Shown here in pieces: positions 15,038-23,109 of a stretch of 64,000 bases of DNA. The position numbers were made by a program, and so were the translations under genes. Each line of letters opens with the position of its first letter. The stretch's first letter is position 1. This DNA is from Clostridia bacterium. Lineage in GTDB: Bacteria; Bacillota; Clostridia; Lachnospirales; Lachnospiraceae. The notes beneath the pieces are model-generated. The model was not told where the DNA came from and searched no databases. It saw nothing but the letters and a program-made list of their open reading frames with translations. Location: NCBI GenBank assembly GCA_910576325.1, contig CAJTIM010000005.1:124001-188000 (forward strand), written 5' to 3'.

Positions 15038-17896
15038 ATGGGCAATCAAGAAGAGAAGAAATCAACGAATCATATTTGTGTAGGTCTCCTAGCCCATGTT
15101 GACGCCGGCAAGACAACGCTTGCGGAGGCCATGCTCTACCAATGCGGCAGCATCCGAAGCATGGGGAGAGTAGATCACGGAACCGCCTGCCTCGACACCT
15201 ATGAGCTGGAGCGGCAGAGAGGCATTACCATCTTTTCCAAGCAGGCCAGGCTGACGCTCGGTGATCGGGAGGTCACCCTTCTTGACACGCCGGGACACGT
15301 GGATTTTTCCGCAGAGATGGAGCGGACCTTGCAGGTTCTTGACTGCGCGGTGCTGATTATCAGCGGAGCCGACGGGGTGCAGGGACATGTACGGACCTTA
15401 TGGCAGCTCCTTGCACGTTACCGGGTGCCGGTATTTCTTTTTGCCAACAAAATGGATCAGCCGGGGACAGACCGGGAGAGGCTTTTACAGGAATTAAAGG
15501 AAAAGCTGGATGATCGGTGCGTGGATTTTTCTCCGGACAGAGGGGCCGATGCTCTTTGGGAGGATTTGGCCGTGTGCAAGGAGAGCCTTCTGGACGCATA
15601 TCTGGAGCAGGGGTGCCTTGAGGACGGACAGATCAGGGAGCAGATTGGGGAAAGGGCCGTATTTCCCTGCTATTTTGGTTCGGCTCTCCGCGCGGAGGGT
15701 GTGGAGGAATTGCTTGGGGGACTGGAGCGCTTTGGCTCAAATCAAAAATATCCTGCGGAATTTGGAGCCAGGGTATATAAGATCAGCCGGGATGCACAGG
15801 GAAACCGGCTGACCCATCTTAAAATCACCGGAGGAAGCCTGAAGGTCAAAGCGCTTCTTGCGGGAAGCCGGGAAGAAGAGGCATGGGAGGAAAAGGTGGA
15901 TCAGATCCGCCTTTATTCCGGTGAGGGGTTCCGGACAGTCCCGGAAGCTCCGGCCGGAATGATCTGCGCGCTGACAGGTCTTACACAGACAAGGGCTGGC
16001 GACGGTCTGGGCTTTGAGAAGCGGGCGGCCGATCCTTTTCTGGAGCCGGTCTTGACCTATCAGCTTCTTCTGCCTTCCGGCTGCGATGTTCATGGGATGC
16101 TTGCAAAGCTTCGCAGACTGGAGGAGGAGCTTCCGGAGCTGCATGTGGTGTGGAAGGATACGCTTGGGGAGATTCATGTGCAGGTTATGGGAGCGGTTCA
16201 GCTTGAGATTTTAAAGAGCCTGATTTCGGAACGCTTTGGGGAGAATGTGGAATTTGGCCCCGGCAGTATCATATATAAAGAAACAATTGCTTCTGCTGCG
16301 GAGGGAGTGGGCCATTTTGAACCTTTACGCCACTATGCGGAGGTGCATCTTCTTATGGAACCCGGAGAGCCGGGGAGCGGCGTGGTTCTTGACACCAGTT
16401 GCAGCGAGGATGTATTGGATCGGAACTGGCAGCGTCTTATCCTTACCCATCTGGCAGAGCGGAAGCATCCGGGGGTGCTGGTGGGAGCGGAGCTTACGGA
16501 TGTGAAAATCACACTGGCAGCAGGAAAGGCCCATCTGAAGCATACGGAGGGCGGAGATTTCCGCCAGGCCACCTACCGGGCGGTCCGCCAGGGGCTTTGC
16601 CAGGCAAAGTGTGTGCTTCTGGAGCCGTTTTATGAATTTCGCCTGGAGCTTCCCCGGGATAAGGTGGGAAGGGCTATGGCGGATATTCAGAAAATGTCGG
16701 GAACCTTCTCGGAATCAGAGCAGAAAGCGGAAACATTTTCCGGGCATGCCTTTATGTCTGGAAAAGATGGGCGAATAGAAGAAACACCCTCCGGGTATAC
16801 CTCCATGCCCGGAAAAAACGGGCAAATAAAGGAAACACCTTCCAGGTATACCTATATGCCCGAAAAAAACGGGCGAATACAGGAAATGGTCATTCTCACG
16901 GGTAAGGCTCCAGTATCGGCTATGGGGGACTACCAAAAACAGGTCTACGCCTACACCAAAGGGGCAGGCCGCCTGTTCTGTGCGCCGGGAGGATATGGAC
17001 CCTGTCACAATGCTTCGGAAGTGATTGCAGCCTCAGGCTATGATCCGGAACAAGATGCGGAAAATCCCACAGGATCGATTTTTTGTGCTCATGGGGCCGG
17101 CTTCTACGTTCCCTGGAATCAGGTGCCGGACTATATGCATATGGAAAGTGTGCGAAAAACGGCGAACCGTTCCACAGGCGGACAGGCATTTGCCAGACAG
17201 AGTGCGGCTTCCCGGGATTTTGCGGACCCGAAAGAATTGGAAGAGATCTTTGTACGTACCTATGGACCTATCCGCAGAGACCGTCAGGGCGTGGGCCGGG
17301 TGGAGCGGAGCTTTCACAGAGAAGAGGACTATCAGCCGGTGCGAAAATCCGCGCCTAAGAAGCCGCAGAAGGAATATCTTCTGGTGGACGGATACAATAT
17401 CATATTTTCCTGGGAGGACTTAAAAGAGCTTGCGGAGGTAAATCTGGAGGCGGCCAGAGGGAAGCTGGCGGACATTCTCTGTAATCTCCAGGGCTACCGG
17501 AAAAACACGGTGATTCTGGTCTTTGACGCTTACCGGGTGGAGGGGAGCAAGGGATCTGTTTCCCGATATCACAATATCCATGTAGTCTATACCAAGGAGG
17601 CGGAGACAGCGGATCAGTATATAGAGAAAACAGCTCACGAGCTTGGACGGCAGTATGAGGTGACAGTGGCTACCTCGGACGCTCTGGAGCAGGTGATTAT
17701 TCTGGGTCAGGGAGCAAAGCGGATGTCAGCACAGGGCCTTTTGGAAGAAGTGCGGAATGTAAGTGCCGAGATCCGGGACAGCTTTCTTTCCCAATATACC
17801 GGAAGCAAGCAGTATTTATTGGAAAATCTTCCGGAAGAGCTGGCGAAGTTCATGGAAGAAGTGCGGCTTGGGAGAAAAAGCTTTGGAGAGGATTAG
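15038..17896 (+). CDS. Translational GTPase (TetM/EF-G type) fused to a Rae1/YacP NYN endoribonuclease domain
   Basis: A 952-residue chimera. Residues 1 to about 680 follow the ribosomal-protection/EF-G plan: G1 AHVDAGKTT (19-27), a switch region ERQRGITIFSK, G3 DTPGH (83-87), G4 NKMD (137-140), then the beta-barrel domain II and domains III-V, ending near GSIFCAHGAGFYVPW and VPDYMHMES. After a charged linker, residues about 778-945 form a NYN/PIN-like nuclease of the YacP family: LLVDGYNIIFSW (Asp784), ILVFDAYRVEGS, TKEAETADQYIEK and ATSDALEQVIILGQGAKRMS. B. subtilis YacP is Rae1, which cuts mRNA in the ribosomal A site. The fusion therefore places a ribosome-bound GTPase and an A-site RNase in one chain. 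A role in tetracycline resistance is not supported by anything seen here. Three 17-residue repeats interrupt domain V. The ATG follows GGATAGGAGAT. Confidence 0.9.
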   Translation: MGNQEEKKSTNHICVGLLAHVDAGKTTLAEAMLYQCGSIRSMGRVDHGTACLDTYELERQRGITIFSKQARLTLGDREVTLLDTPGHVDFSAEMERTLQVLDCAVLIISGADGVQGHVRTLWQLLARYRVPVFLFANKMDQPGTDRERLLQELKEKLDDRCVDFSPDRGADALWEDLAVCKESLLDAYLEQGCLEDGQIREQIGERAVFPCYFGSALRAEGVEELLGGLERFGSNQKYPAEFGARVYKISRDAQGNRLTHLKITGGSLKVKALLAGSREEEAWEEKVDQIRLYSGEGFRTVPEAPAGMICALTGLTQTRAGDGLGFEKRAADPFLEPVLTYQLLLPSGCDVHGMLAKLRRLEEELPELHVVWKDTLGEIHVQVMGAVQLEILKSLISERFGENVEFGPGSIIYKETIASAAEGVGHFEPLRHYAEVHLLMEPGEPGSGVVLDTSCSEDVLDRNWQRLILTHLAERKHPGVLVGAELTDVKITLAAGKAHLKHTEGGDFRQATYRAVRQGLCQAKCVLLEPFYEFRLELPRDKVGRAMADIQKMSGTFSESEQKAETFSGHAFMSGKDGRIEETPSGYTSMPGKNGQIKETPSRYTYMPEKNGRIQEMVILTGKAPVSAMGDYQKQVYAYTKGAGRLFCAPGGYGPCHNASEVIAASGYDPEQDAENPTGSIFCAHGAGFYVPWNQVPDYMHMESVRKTANRSTGGQAFARQSAASRDFADPKELEEIFVRTYGPIRRDRQGVGRVERSFHREEDYQPVRKSAPKKPQKEYLLVDGYNIIFSWEDLKELAEVNLEAARGKLADILCNLQGYRKNTVILVFDAYRVEGSKGSVSRYHNIHVVYTKEAETADQYIEKTAHELGRQYEVTVATSDALEQVIILGQGAKRMSAQGLLEEVRNVSAEIRDSFLSQYTGSKQYLLENLPEELAKFMEEVRLGRKSFGED
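16739..16891 (+). repeat. Three in-frame 51-base tandem repeats in the GTPase-nuclease gene
   Basis: Units 16739-16789, 16790-16840 and 16841-16891 encode SGHAFMSGKDGRIEETP, SGYTSMPGKNGQIKETP and SRYTYMPEKNGRIQEMV. They sit between the end of domain IV (MADIQKMSGTF) and the first strand of domain V (VILTGKAPVSAMGDYQ), where EF-G and TetM have no such insert. Confidence 0.9.
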
Positions 17897-18035
17897 TCCT
17901 GACAGACGGAATTTGCCGGCAGAGGCGAAGCATTTGTTTTGAGATATAGGCGGGATATTATTTTACAGATAATGGCTTGATATATGGATCAATTCGGAAA
18001 AAAATTAGGACAGAAACAAGGAGAGTTTACATAAC

Positions 18036-19178
18036 ATGAATAAAAAGGAAATATCAGAAATCAAAAAGCAGTTTACCCCGGAGCACTGTGCCCTTACACG
18101 GATGTGCGGCTGCTATGTGGACGGAGAGAAGAATAAGAAAACGGAAATGCAGGAGGCTTTTTTATCTCTGCCAGAGGAGGAAGCCTTTAAGTACTTTGAG
18201 ATTTTCCGCAAGGCATTATCGGGAACAGTGGGAAAAAACCTTCTGAATCTTGATTTTCCCCTGGATACGGAGATGCCGGGAGGAACACAGGAATTTTTGA
18301 TGAAGCTGAAAAACAGCCGTTTGACGGAGGAAGCTCTTGTAGAGGCATTCTACGACCGGATAATTGAAACCTTTCCTTATGGGGAAAATTACCTGATTTT
18401 GCTGGTACACGGAGCTTATGATATTCCGGGACGCTCCTCGGACAATGAGGAAATGTTTGACGCCTCCGACGAGGTTTACGAATACCTGCTCTGTACCATT
18501 TGCCCGGTAAAGCTGTCCAAGGCAGGTTTAAGCTACGATGCGGACGGCAACCGCTTTGGGGCGCGGACCAGGGATTGGCTGGTAGAGCTTCCAATGGCCG
18601 GATTTCTCTTCCCCGCCTTCCAGGATCGAAGCACGGATCTTCACAGTATGCTGTACTACTCCAAGAATCCCGAAGAATTGAATGAAATCTTTGCGGAGAG
18701 TATGTTCGGCTGCCCCATGCCTATGTCCGCCGGAGGACAGAAGGAGACATTTAACGCCATTATAGAGGAAACCTTAGGCGAGGACTGCGCCTACGAGGTG
18801 GTGCGGAATATTCACGAAAAGCTCCACGAGCTGGTGGAAGAGCGCAAGGACGAGCCGGAGCCGGTTACTCTGGACAAGAGGGAAGTGAAGCAGATTCTGG
18901 CGGCCAGCGGCGTAGAGGCGGAAAAGCTGGAGGAGTTGGAGGAGCGCTATGAGGTGACGGCCGGAGAGCAGGCGGAATTTCTGGCCTCCAATGTAATGAA
19001 CGCCCGGAAATTTGAGATCAAGACACCGGACATCGTGATTCAGGTGAACCCGGAGCGGGCAGATCTGGTGGAAACACGCATGATTGACGGGCGTCAGTGC
19101 CTTGTGATCGGGGTGGATGATCGCGTGGAGGTAAATGGGATCTCGGTAAAGACGATTATGGAGGGCCAAAACCAGTAG
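18036..19178 (+). CDS. DUF4317 family protein
   Basis: A 380-residue soluble protein matching the clostridial DUF4317 family by its start (MNKKEISEIKKQFTPEHCALTRMCGCYVDGEK), the central SKAGLSYDADGNRFGARTRDWLVELPMAGFLFPAF and the C-terminal KTPDIVIQVNPERADLVETR. No catalytic motif or membrane segment is apparent, and the family has no established function. The ATG follows AAGGAGAG. It lies between the GTPase-nuclease fusion and greA on the same strand but with spacers of about 140 and 230 bases, so co-transcription is uncertain. Confidence 0.85.
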   Translation: MNKKEISEIKKQFTPEHCALTRMCGCYVDGEKNKKTEMQEAFLSLPEEEAFKYFEIFRKALSGTVGKNLLNLDFPLDTEMPGGTQEFLMKLKNSRLTEEALVEAFYDRIIETFPYGENYLILLVHGAYDIPGRSSDNEEMFDASDEVYEYLLCTICPVKLSKAGLSYDADGNRFGARTRDWLVELPMAGFLFPAFQDRSTDLHSMLYYSKNPEELNEIFAESMFGCPMPMSAGGQKETFNAIIEETLGEDCAYEVVRNIHEKLHELVEERKDEPEPVTLDKREVKQILAASGVEAEKLEELEERYEVTAGEQAEFLASNVMNARKFEIKTPDIVIQVNPERADLVETRMIDGRQCLVIGVDDRVEVNGISVKTIMEGQNQ

Positions 19179-19210
19179 TCCGTGCCGGAAATAAAGACTT
19201 GGAAAAACAG

Positions 19211-19387
19211 TGTTACTTTTCACACCCACACCAATCACTCCGCTGATTGGTGTGGAGCCAGTACAGTTATGGGGCCAAAGGGACTGCCCCTCGCCGAAGG
19301 CGACTTTAAATGGGCAGTCCCTGTTACAATTTGCACCCTTATCAAATAAAAGCTTTGCAAAAACTGGCGTGGGTGTGAATTGTAACA
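19211..19387. repeat. 177-base MITE-like element with nested hairpins
   Basis: Terminal inverted repeats of 22 bases (19211-19232 and 19366-19387; 3 mismatches; core TTCACACCCAC) bracket two further hairpins. CCACACCAATCA (19226-19237) pairs perfectly with 19244-19255 around a six-base loop. GGGACTGCCC (19280-19289) pairs perfectly with 19312-19321 and contains an inner TCGCC-GAA-GGCGA stem. TGTTACAATTTGCACCC in the middle is a near copy of the terminal repeat. The element fills the DUF4317-greA gap. It may be a mobile palindrome or a structured leader RNA. Confidence 0.8.
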
Positions 19388-19407
19388 AAACAGTAACAGG
19401 AAAGAGG

Positions 19408-19914
19408 ATGGATATGCAGGAGCAGTTGACAAAGAGTGATGTGGCAAAAATCGAGGCGGAGATTGAGCACCGCAAGCTGGTGGTCCGCAAGGAGGCAATT
19501 GAGGCCGTAAAGGAGGCGCGTGCGCATGGGGATTTAAGCGAAAATTTTGAGTATTACGCAGCCAAGCGTGACAAAAACCGCAACGAGAGCCGTATCCGCT
19601 ACCTGGAGCGGATGCTTCGGACAGCTAAGATTGTATCGGATGAATCCGGGGCCGACGAGGTGGGACTCAACAATCTGGTGGAGCTGTATTTTGAGGAGGA
19701 TGACGAGACGGAGAAAGTAAAGCTTGTTACCTCCATCCGCGGTAACTCTCTGGATGGGCGCATCAGCATTGAATCGCCCTTGGGTAAGGCTATTCAGGGA
19801 CACAGAGTGGGCGACCGGGTACATGTGCAGGTAAATGAAGGGTACGGGTATGAGGTGGTAATAAAGGCCATTGATAAGTCAGGAGATGACGCCGATGGGA
19901 TTCGCGGATTCTAA
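19408..19914 (+). CDS. greA: Transcription elongation factor GreA
   Basis: A 168-residue Gre factor that enters the RNA polymerase secondary channel and stimulates transcript cleavage at backtracked complexes. The N-terminal coiled coil shows the tip signature ARAHGDLSENFEYYAAKRDK, with acidic residues Asp and Glu at the expected place, followed by the FKBP-like C-terminal domain (SPLGKAIQGHRVGDRVHVQV). Starts at 19408 (behind AGGA) and 19414 (behind AGAGG) are equally possible. The reading frame continues upstream through the repeat element, but that part is not gene-like. Confidence 0.93.
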   Translation: MDMQEQLTKSDVAKIEAEIEHRKLVVRKEAIEAVKEARAHGDLSENFEYYAAKRDKNRNESRIRYLERMLRTAKIVSDESGADEVGLNNLVELYFEEDDETEKVKLVTSIRGNSLDGRISIESPLGKAIQGHRVGDRVHVQVNEGYGYEVVIKAIDKSGDDADGIRGF

Positions 19915-20003
19915 AATATGAAAACAAAATCAAAAGGGTATGGAGCTTAAAACAGTCCGGCTAAGAAATGTCAAGTGTTTTAGAAAAATAATTTCTGCCG
20001 GCC

Positions 20004-20096
20004 GGTAAAGCTGCAAAGGCGCACGAGAGGAACTTTTATGAGTGCTTTTTCGAATAAAAGTTTCTCTCTTTACCGGTGTGTCGAAGCAGCTTTACC
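20004..20096. repeat. 93-base palindrome between greA and the flavin reductase gene
   Basis: GGTAAAGCTGC (20004-20014) is perfectly inverted at 20086-20096, and AGAGGAACTTTTAT (20026-20039) is inverted with one mismatch at 20054-20067, giving a long interrupted hairpin. A separate GTCGC-GCA-GCGAC stem follows at about 20106-20118, just upstream of the next ribosome site. No T-run follows, so it is not a normal terminator. It has no sequence match with the element upstream of greA. Confidence 0.75.
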
Positions 20097-20138
20097 CTTT
20101 AGTGCCGTCGCGCAGCGACTACAAATAGGAGGAAGAAA

Positions 20139-20756
20139 ATGAAAGTTTTATTGATTAACGGAAGTCCCCATGCAAAAGGCAATACGTATATCGCGCTCCA
20201 TGAAATGGAGCAGATATTCACGGCAGAGGGCGTGGAGACAGAGATGATTCACATCGGAAACAAAGATATCCGGGGATGCGTTGCCTGCGGTTCCTGTGCC
20301 AAGAACGGGAAATGCGTTTTCGAAGATTTGGTAAATGAGACAGCCCCCAAGTTCGAGGCATGCGACGGCCTGATAGTGGGAAGCCCCGTATACTACGCTT
20401 CCGCAAATGCCACGCTCATTGCATTTTTAGACCGCCTGTTTTACAGCACCGGCTTTGACAAAACCATGAAAGCAGGAGCCAGCGTCGTAGTAGCAAGACG
20501 AGGCGGCCTGTCAGCCACCTTTGATGAGCTTAATAAGTACTTTACCATTTCCGGAATGCCGATTGCGTCCAGCCAGTATTGGAACAGCGTTCATGGAAGA
20601 ACACCGGGAGAAGCGGCCCAGGATGAGGAAGGACTGCAGACCATGCGCACATTGGCAAGAAATATGAGCTTTTTGATAAAGAGTATAGCACTCGGCAAGG
20701 AAGCATACGGACTGCCTAAGAAGGAAGAGCCGGAGAGAACGCATTTCATCCGGTGA
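20139..20756 (+). CDS. NADPH-dependent FMN reductase / flavodoxin-fold oxidoreductase
   Basis: A 205-residue iron-sulfur-flavoprotein-like reductase with a flavodoxin fold. The FMN phosphate loop NGSPHAKGNTY and the flavin-ring stretch VGSPVYYASANATLIAFLDR are clear. CVACGSCAKNGKC gives four Cys in a C-x2-C-x2-C-x5-C pattern; similar Cys-rich segments in this family bind an Fe-S cluster or form disulfides. Likely role: electron transfer or quinone/nitro-compound reduction. The ATG follows AGGAGGAAG. Confidence 0.88.
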   Translation: MKVLLINGSPHAKGNTYIALHEMEQIFTAEGVETEMIHIGNKDIRGCVACGSCAKNGKCVFEDLVNETAPKFEACDGLIVGSPVYYASANATLIAFLDRLFYSTGFDKTMKAGASVVVARRGGLSATFDELNKYFTISGMPIASSQYWNSVHGRTPGEAAQDEEGLQTMRTLARNMSFLIKSIALGKEAYGLPKKEEPERTHFIR

Positions 20757-20849
20757 AGAATTTTCTTTCTTTTAGGAGCAGCAGTTAAGTTCTTTGCAAA
20801 GACTCCGATATAACCAATATAATCCAACTGAAAAAAGGAATATATTATT

Positions 20850-21581
20850 ATGAACATCAAAACGAGTAATTATATGAATCAACCCTTAAATGAGGCAAAT
20901 TCAGATAAAAGAGTATCAAAGTCTTATGGCGACAGCAAAATGAAAAGTGAAGTAAAGTCTGGAACAAACAAAGATACCATATCAATCTCTATAGCAGGAC
21001 AGCAGTTTGCCGCTGAACAGAGGTCATCCGATTCAGAAATGGGTTTAGCAAAAATAACTTCTGATTTGGATTCATTCAGAAGCGCGGTAAAGTCAATGAA
21101 TGAAGATCTTGCTGTCAACTGGGAAGCAACAGTTGATCCATACGGGACCTTTAGAAGTTTCGCTAAAGCAGAATCACGCCTTAAGCAGTTACAAGACCCG
21201 ACAGCTTCTAAGAAAGATGAGGATATGGAAAGAGCTGCAGATGAATATGCAAAGAGTAAAATTGCCATATTGATAGAAAAGAAAAAAGCAATGTTGGATT
21301 CGGGAACGGCAAAAAGTTACAGCGAAGAATATGCCGAATATAAAATAGCATATGACGCTTACCATTCGCAAAACGGCGGGAATTTGATAGAGAAGATGTC
21401 CGGTGATACAAAAAAGGCTTATAACATATATAAAAACATTATCGACGGAACATCAATCTCAATAGAAGATGAGGAATTTCTTATGCTGCATAACCGTACA
21501 ATGTATATTGGGGCAAAAGGGGAATACATACGCAAAATCGACGAACTGTATAATGCAATGAACGGTGTTGCTTTAAAGTAG
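20850..21581 (+). CDS. Hypothetical protein with a Ser/Thr/Lys-rich N-terminus
   Basis: A 243-residue protein I do not recognise. Residues 1-60 are polar and probably disordered (MNIKTSNYMNQPLNEANSDK); the rest is predicted by eye to be mainly helical, rich in Lys, Glu, Ala and Ser (MERAADEYAKSKIAILIEKK, KAYNIYKNIIDGTSISIEDEE). There is no signal peptide, membrane segment or Cys. Its composition recalls small secreted or cytoskeletal helical proteins, without a definite match. The ATG follows AAAAAAGGAATAT. It is AT-richer than its neighbours and ends in a convergent terminator shared with the LysR gene. Confidence 0.7.
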   Translation: MNIKTSNYMNQPLNEANSDKRVSKSYGDSKMKSEVKSGTNKDTISISIAGQQFAAEQRSSDSEMGLAKITSDLDSFRSAVKSMNEDLAVNWEATVDPYGTFRSFAKAESRLKQLQDPTASKKDEDMERAADEYAKSKIAILIEKKKAMLDSGTAKSYSEEYAEYKIAYDAYHSQNGGNLIEKMSGDTKKAYNIYKNIIDGTSISIEDEEFLMLHNRTMYIGAKGEYIRKIDELYNAMNGVALK

Positions 21582-21710
21582 GAATGAGATAGCCAGCTAA
21601 ATCTTCTGCCATCTAATATATTCAAAACAAAGAATAATATCAAGGGCTTACCAAAAATCAGAGCTATCGCGCAGGCTGCTGAGCAGCACAAACAGGATTC
21701 ATAAAAGAGC

Positions 21711-21751
21711 AAAGGGAGTTTACAGGATATTTCACCCGTTAAACTCCCTTT
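21711..21751. terminator. Convergent terminator between the hypothetical gene and the LysR gene
   Basis: AAAGGGAGTTTA (21711-21722) pairs perfectly over 12 bases with TAAACTCCCTTT (21740-21751). It overlaps the last codons of the LysR gene, and on the minus strand it is followed by CTTTTATG. Confidence 0.75.
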
Positions 21752-22622
21752 TCCCGCAATAATCAAGCACCGCCTCCAGCTGCGGCGAAACCCACTTATC
21801 CCGATGATAAAGAAGCTGCTTCCAGATCTCCACCTCAAAATCCGCAACATTCAGCCGGACAATCGCGCCCGCCTCCACATCCTGCTGCGTCACATAATCC
21901 GGCAGAAAAGAGATCCCGGTCCCTTCACCAATAAGAGAACAAATAAGCCTAGCGCTCCCCATTTCCAAAATCGGAGTTACCTCCAAAGAGCGCTCCGCCA
22001 GCCCTTCATCCAATAGCCGCCTATAACTCATCCCCTTCTCCGTCAAAAGAAACGGCCACGAAAGAAGCTCCACCACACTCAGAGAAGACCTCCCAGCCAG
22101 AGGACAAGAAGCAGAAGCAATAAAATGCATCTTCACCTTTTCCTCCCGAAAAATCACATACTCCCTATTATAAATATGGCTGTCCAGAGTCAAAATAGCA
22201 TCCGCCTCATTATGATTCACCAGCCGAAACATCTCATCCGTCCCCGCCGCAGTAATCTTAAGCATAATCCCCGGATGCTGCCTGCAAAAATCAGGAAAAT
22301 TACCATCAAAAAGCGAATCACAAAGCGAATCCGCCATCGCCAGCCGAATATGCCCCTTAAGCTCCTGCCTCTTAGCCATATTCTCCGTCAGCTCCAAAGT
22401 CATTCTCCGAATCCTATGAGCATAATCAAGAACCTCCCGCCCCTTCTCCGTCAGCGCAACCGTATGATTAATCCTCTCAAAAAGCAAAGCATCCAGTTCC
22501 GTCTCCAACTGCCGTATCTGAAAAGAAACCGTAGACTGCGAGTACCCAAGCACCCCCGCCGCCTTCGTAAAGCTATTCAGCTCCGCCACATGAATAAACG
22601 TCGTCAAATTCTTCAGATCCAC
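21732..22622 (-). CDS. LysR-family transcriptional regulator
   Basis: A 296-residue LTTR. The N-terminal winged helix is typical (LKNLTTFIHVAELNSFTKAA, GYSQSTVSFQIRQLETELDALLFER), and the rest is a periplasmic-binding-like effector domain (IRLAMADSLCDSLF, FLLTEKGMSYRRLLDEG, GTGISFLPDY). I place the start at the GTG at 22622 because GGGAGGGG sits six bases upstream, whereas the longer frame adds a Gly-rich non-family extension. It is divergent from the AGCS symporter gene, and a perfect palindrome lies in the shared spacer, so it probably regulates that transporter and itself. Confidence 0.9.
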   Translation of the reverse strand: MDLKNLTTFIHVAELNSFTKAAGVLGYSQSTVSFQIRQLETELDALLFERINHTVALTEKGREVLDYAHRIRRMTLELTENMAKRQELKGHIRLAMADSLCDSLFDGNFPDFCRQHPGIMLKITAAGTDEMFRLVNHNEADAILTLDSHIYNREYVIFREEKVKMHFIASASCPLAGRSSLSVVELLSWPFLLTEKGMSYRRLLDEGLAERSLEVTPILEMGSARLICSLIGEGTGISFLPDYVTQQDVEAGAIVRLNVADFEVEIWKQLLYHRDKWVSPQLEAVLDYCGKREFNG

Positions 22623-22948
22623 AAACACCCCTCCCTTCCCAAAACCCCCATCATCCTTCCCTCCAAAAAACAATCAATTTCCAAACAAACAGTCCATATC
22701 AAAGCCCCTCACATATTTCAAACACAGAAACCTGACCGGCGGAGGGGAGGAGGGCCGCCCCGATCAGGGGTGGAGGTTCCTGCCCGCAGCCTGCACAGCC
22801 TTCCGTATCCGGCGAAAATCGATATCCCCCCGAAGCGCCATTTTCAAAACCAAAAAAATTAAAATGAGCATCCAACTTCAGAGAACACAGTCCCCCTTGA
22901 TACAATCCGCCAAACAAAAAACACTAATTCCGAATACACAACCATAGA

Positions 22949-22963
22949 ATCGAATATTTCGAT
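22949..22963. promoter_or_regulatory. Candidate LysR operator in the LysR-symporter spacer (22623-23109)
   Basis: ATCGAATATTTCGAT is a perfect 15-base palindrome with the T-N11-A layout of LTTR boxes. It lies upstream of the symporter, before the AT-rich stretch TTATACTATATACTAAAC (near 22992-23009) that could hold a -10 box. The rest of the 487-base spacer shows a GC-rich stretch near 22735-22830 with partial self-complementarity, and no gene. Confidence 0.5.
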
Positions 22964-23109
22964 ACTAAACATCGCATTTATCAATTTTACAGATGTTCCC
23001 TTATACTATATACTAAACATAAAACAATTACAACCACCCACCAAACAATCACATTTACAAAAAGCTACAAAAAAGTGATTCACAAAAACATTACAAAAGG
23101 AAAAACATC

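Noticed and set aside
15038-17896. Tetracycline resistance gene (tetM/tetO-like).
   Set aside because: The GTPase part resembles that superfamily, but the fused nuclease, the domain V insert and a C-terminal region unlike TetM make a resistance call unsupported.
22125-22862. A 245-codon open frame antisense to the LysR gene.
   Set aside because: It is a product of the LysR codon bias, extremely rich in Arg, Lys, His and Pro, without a domain.
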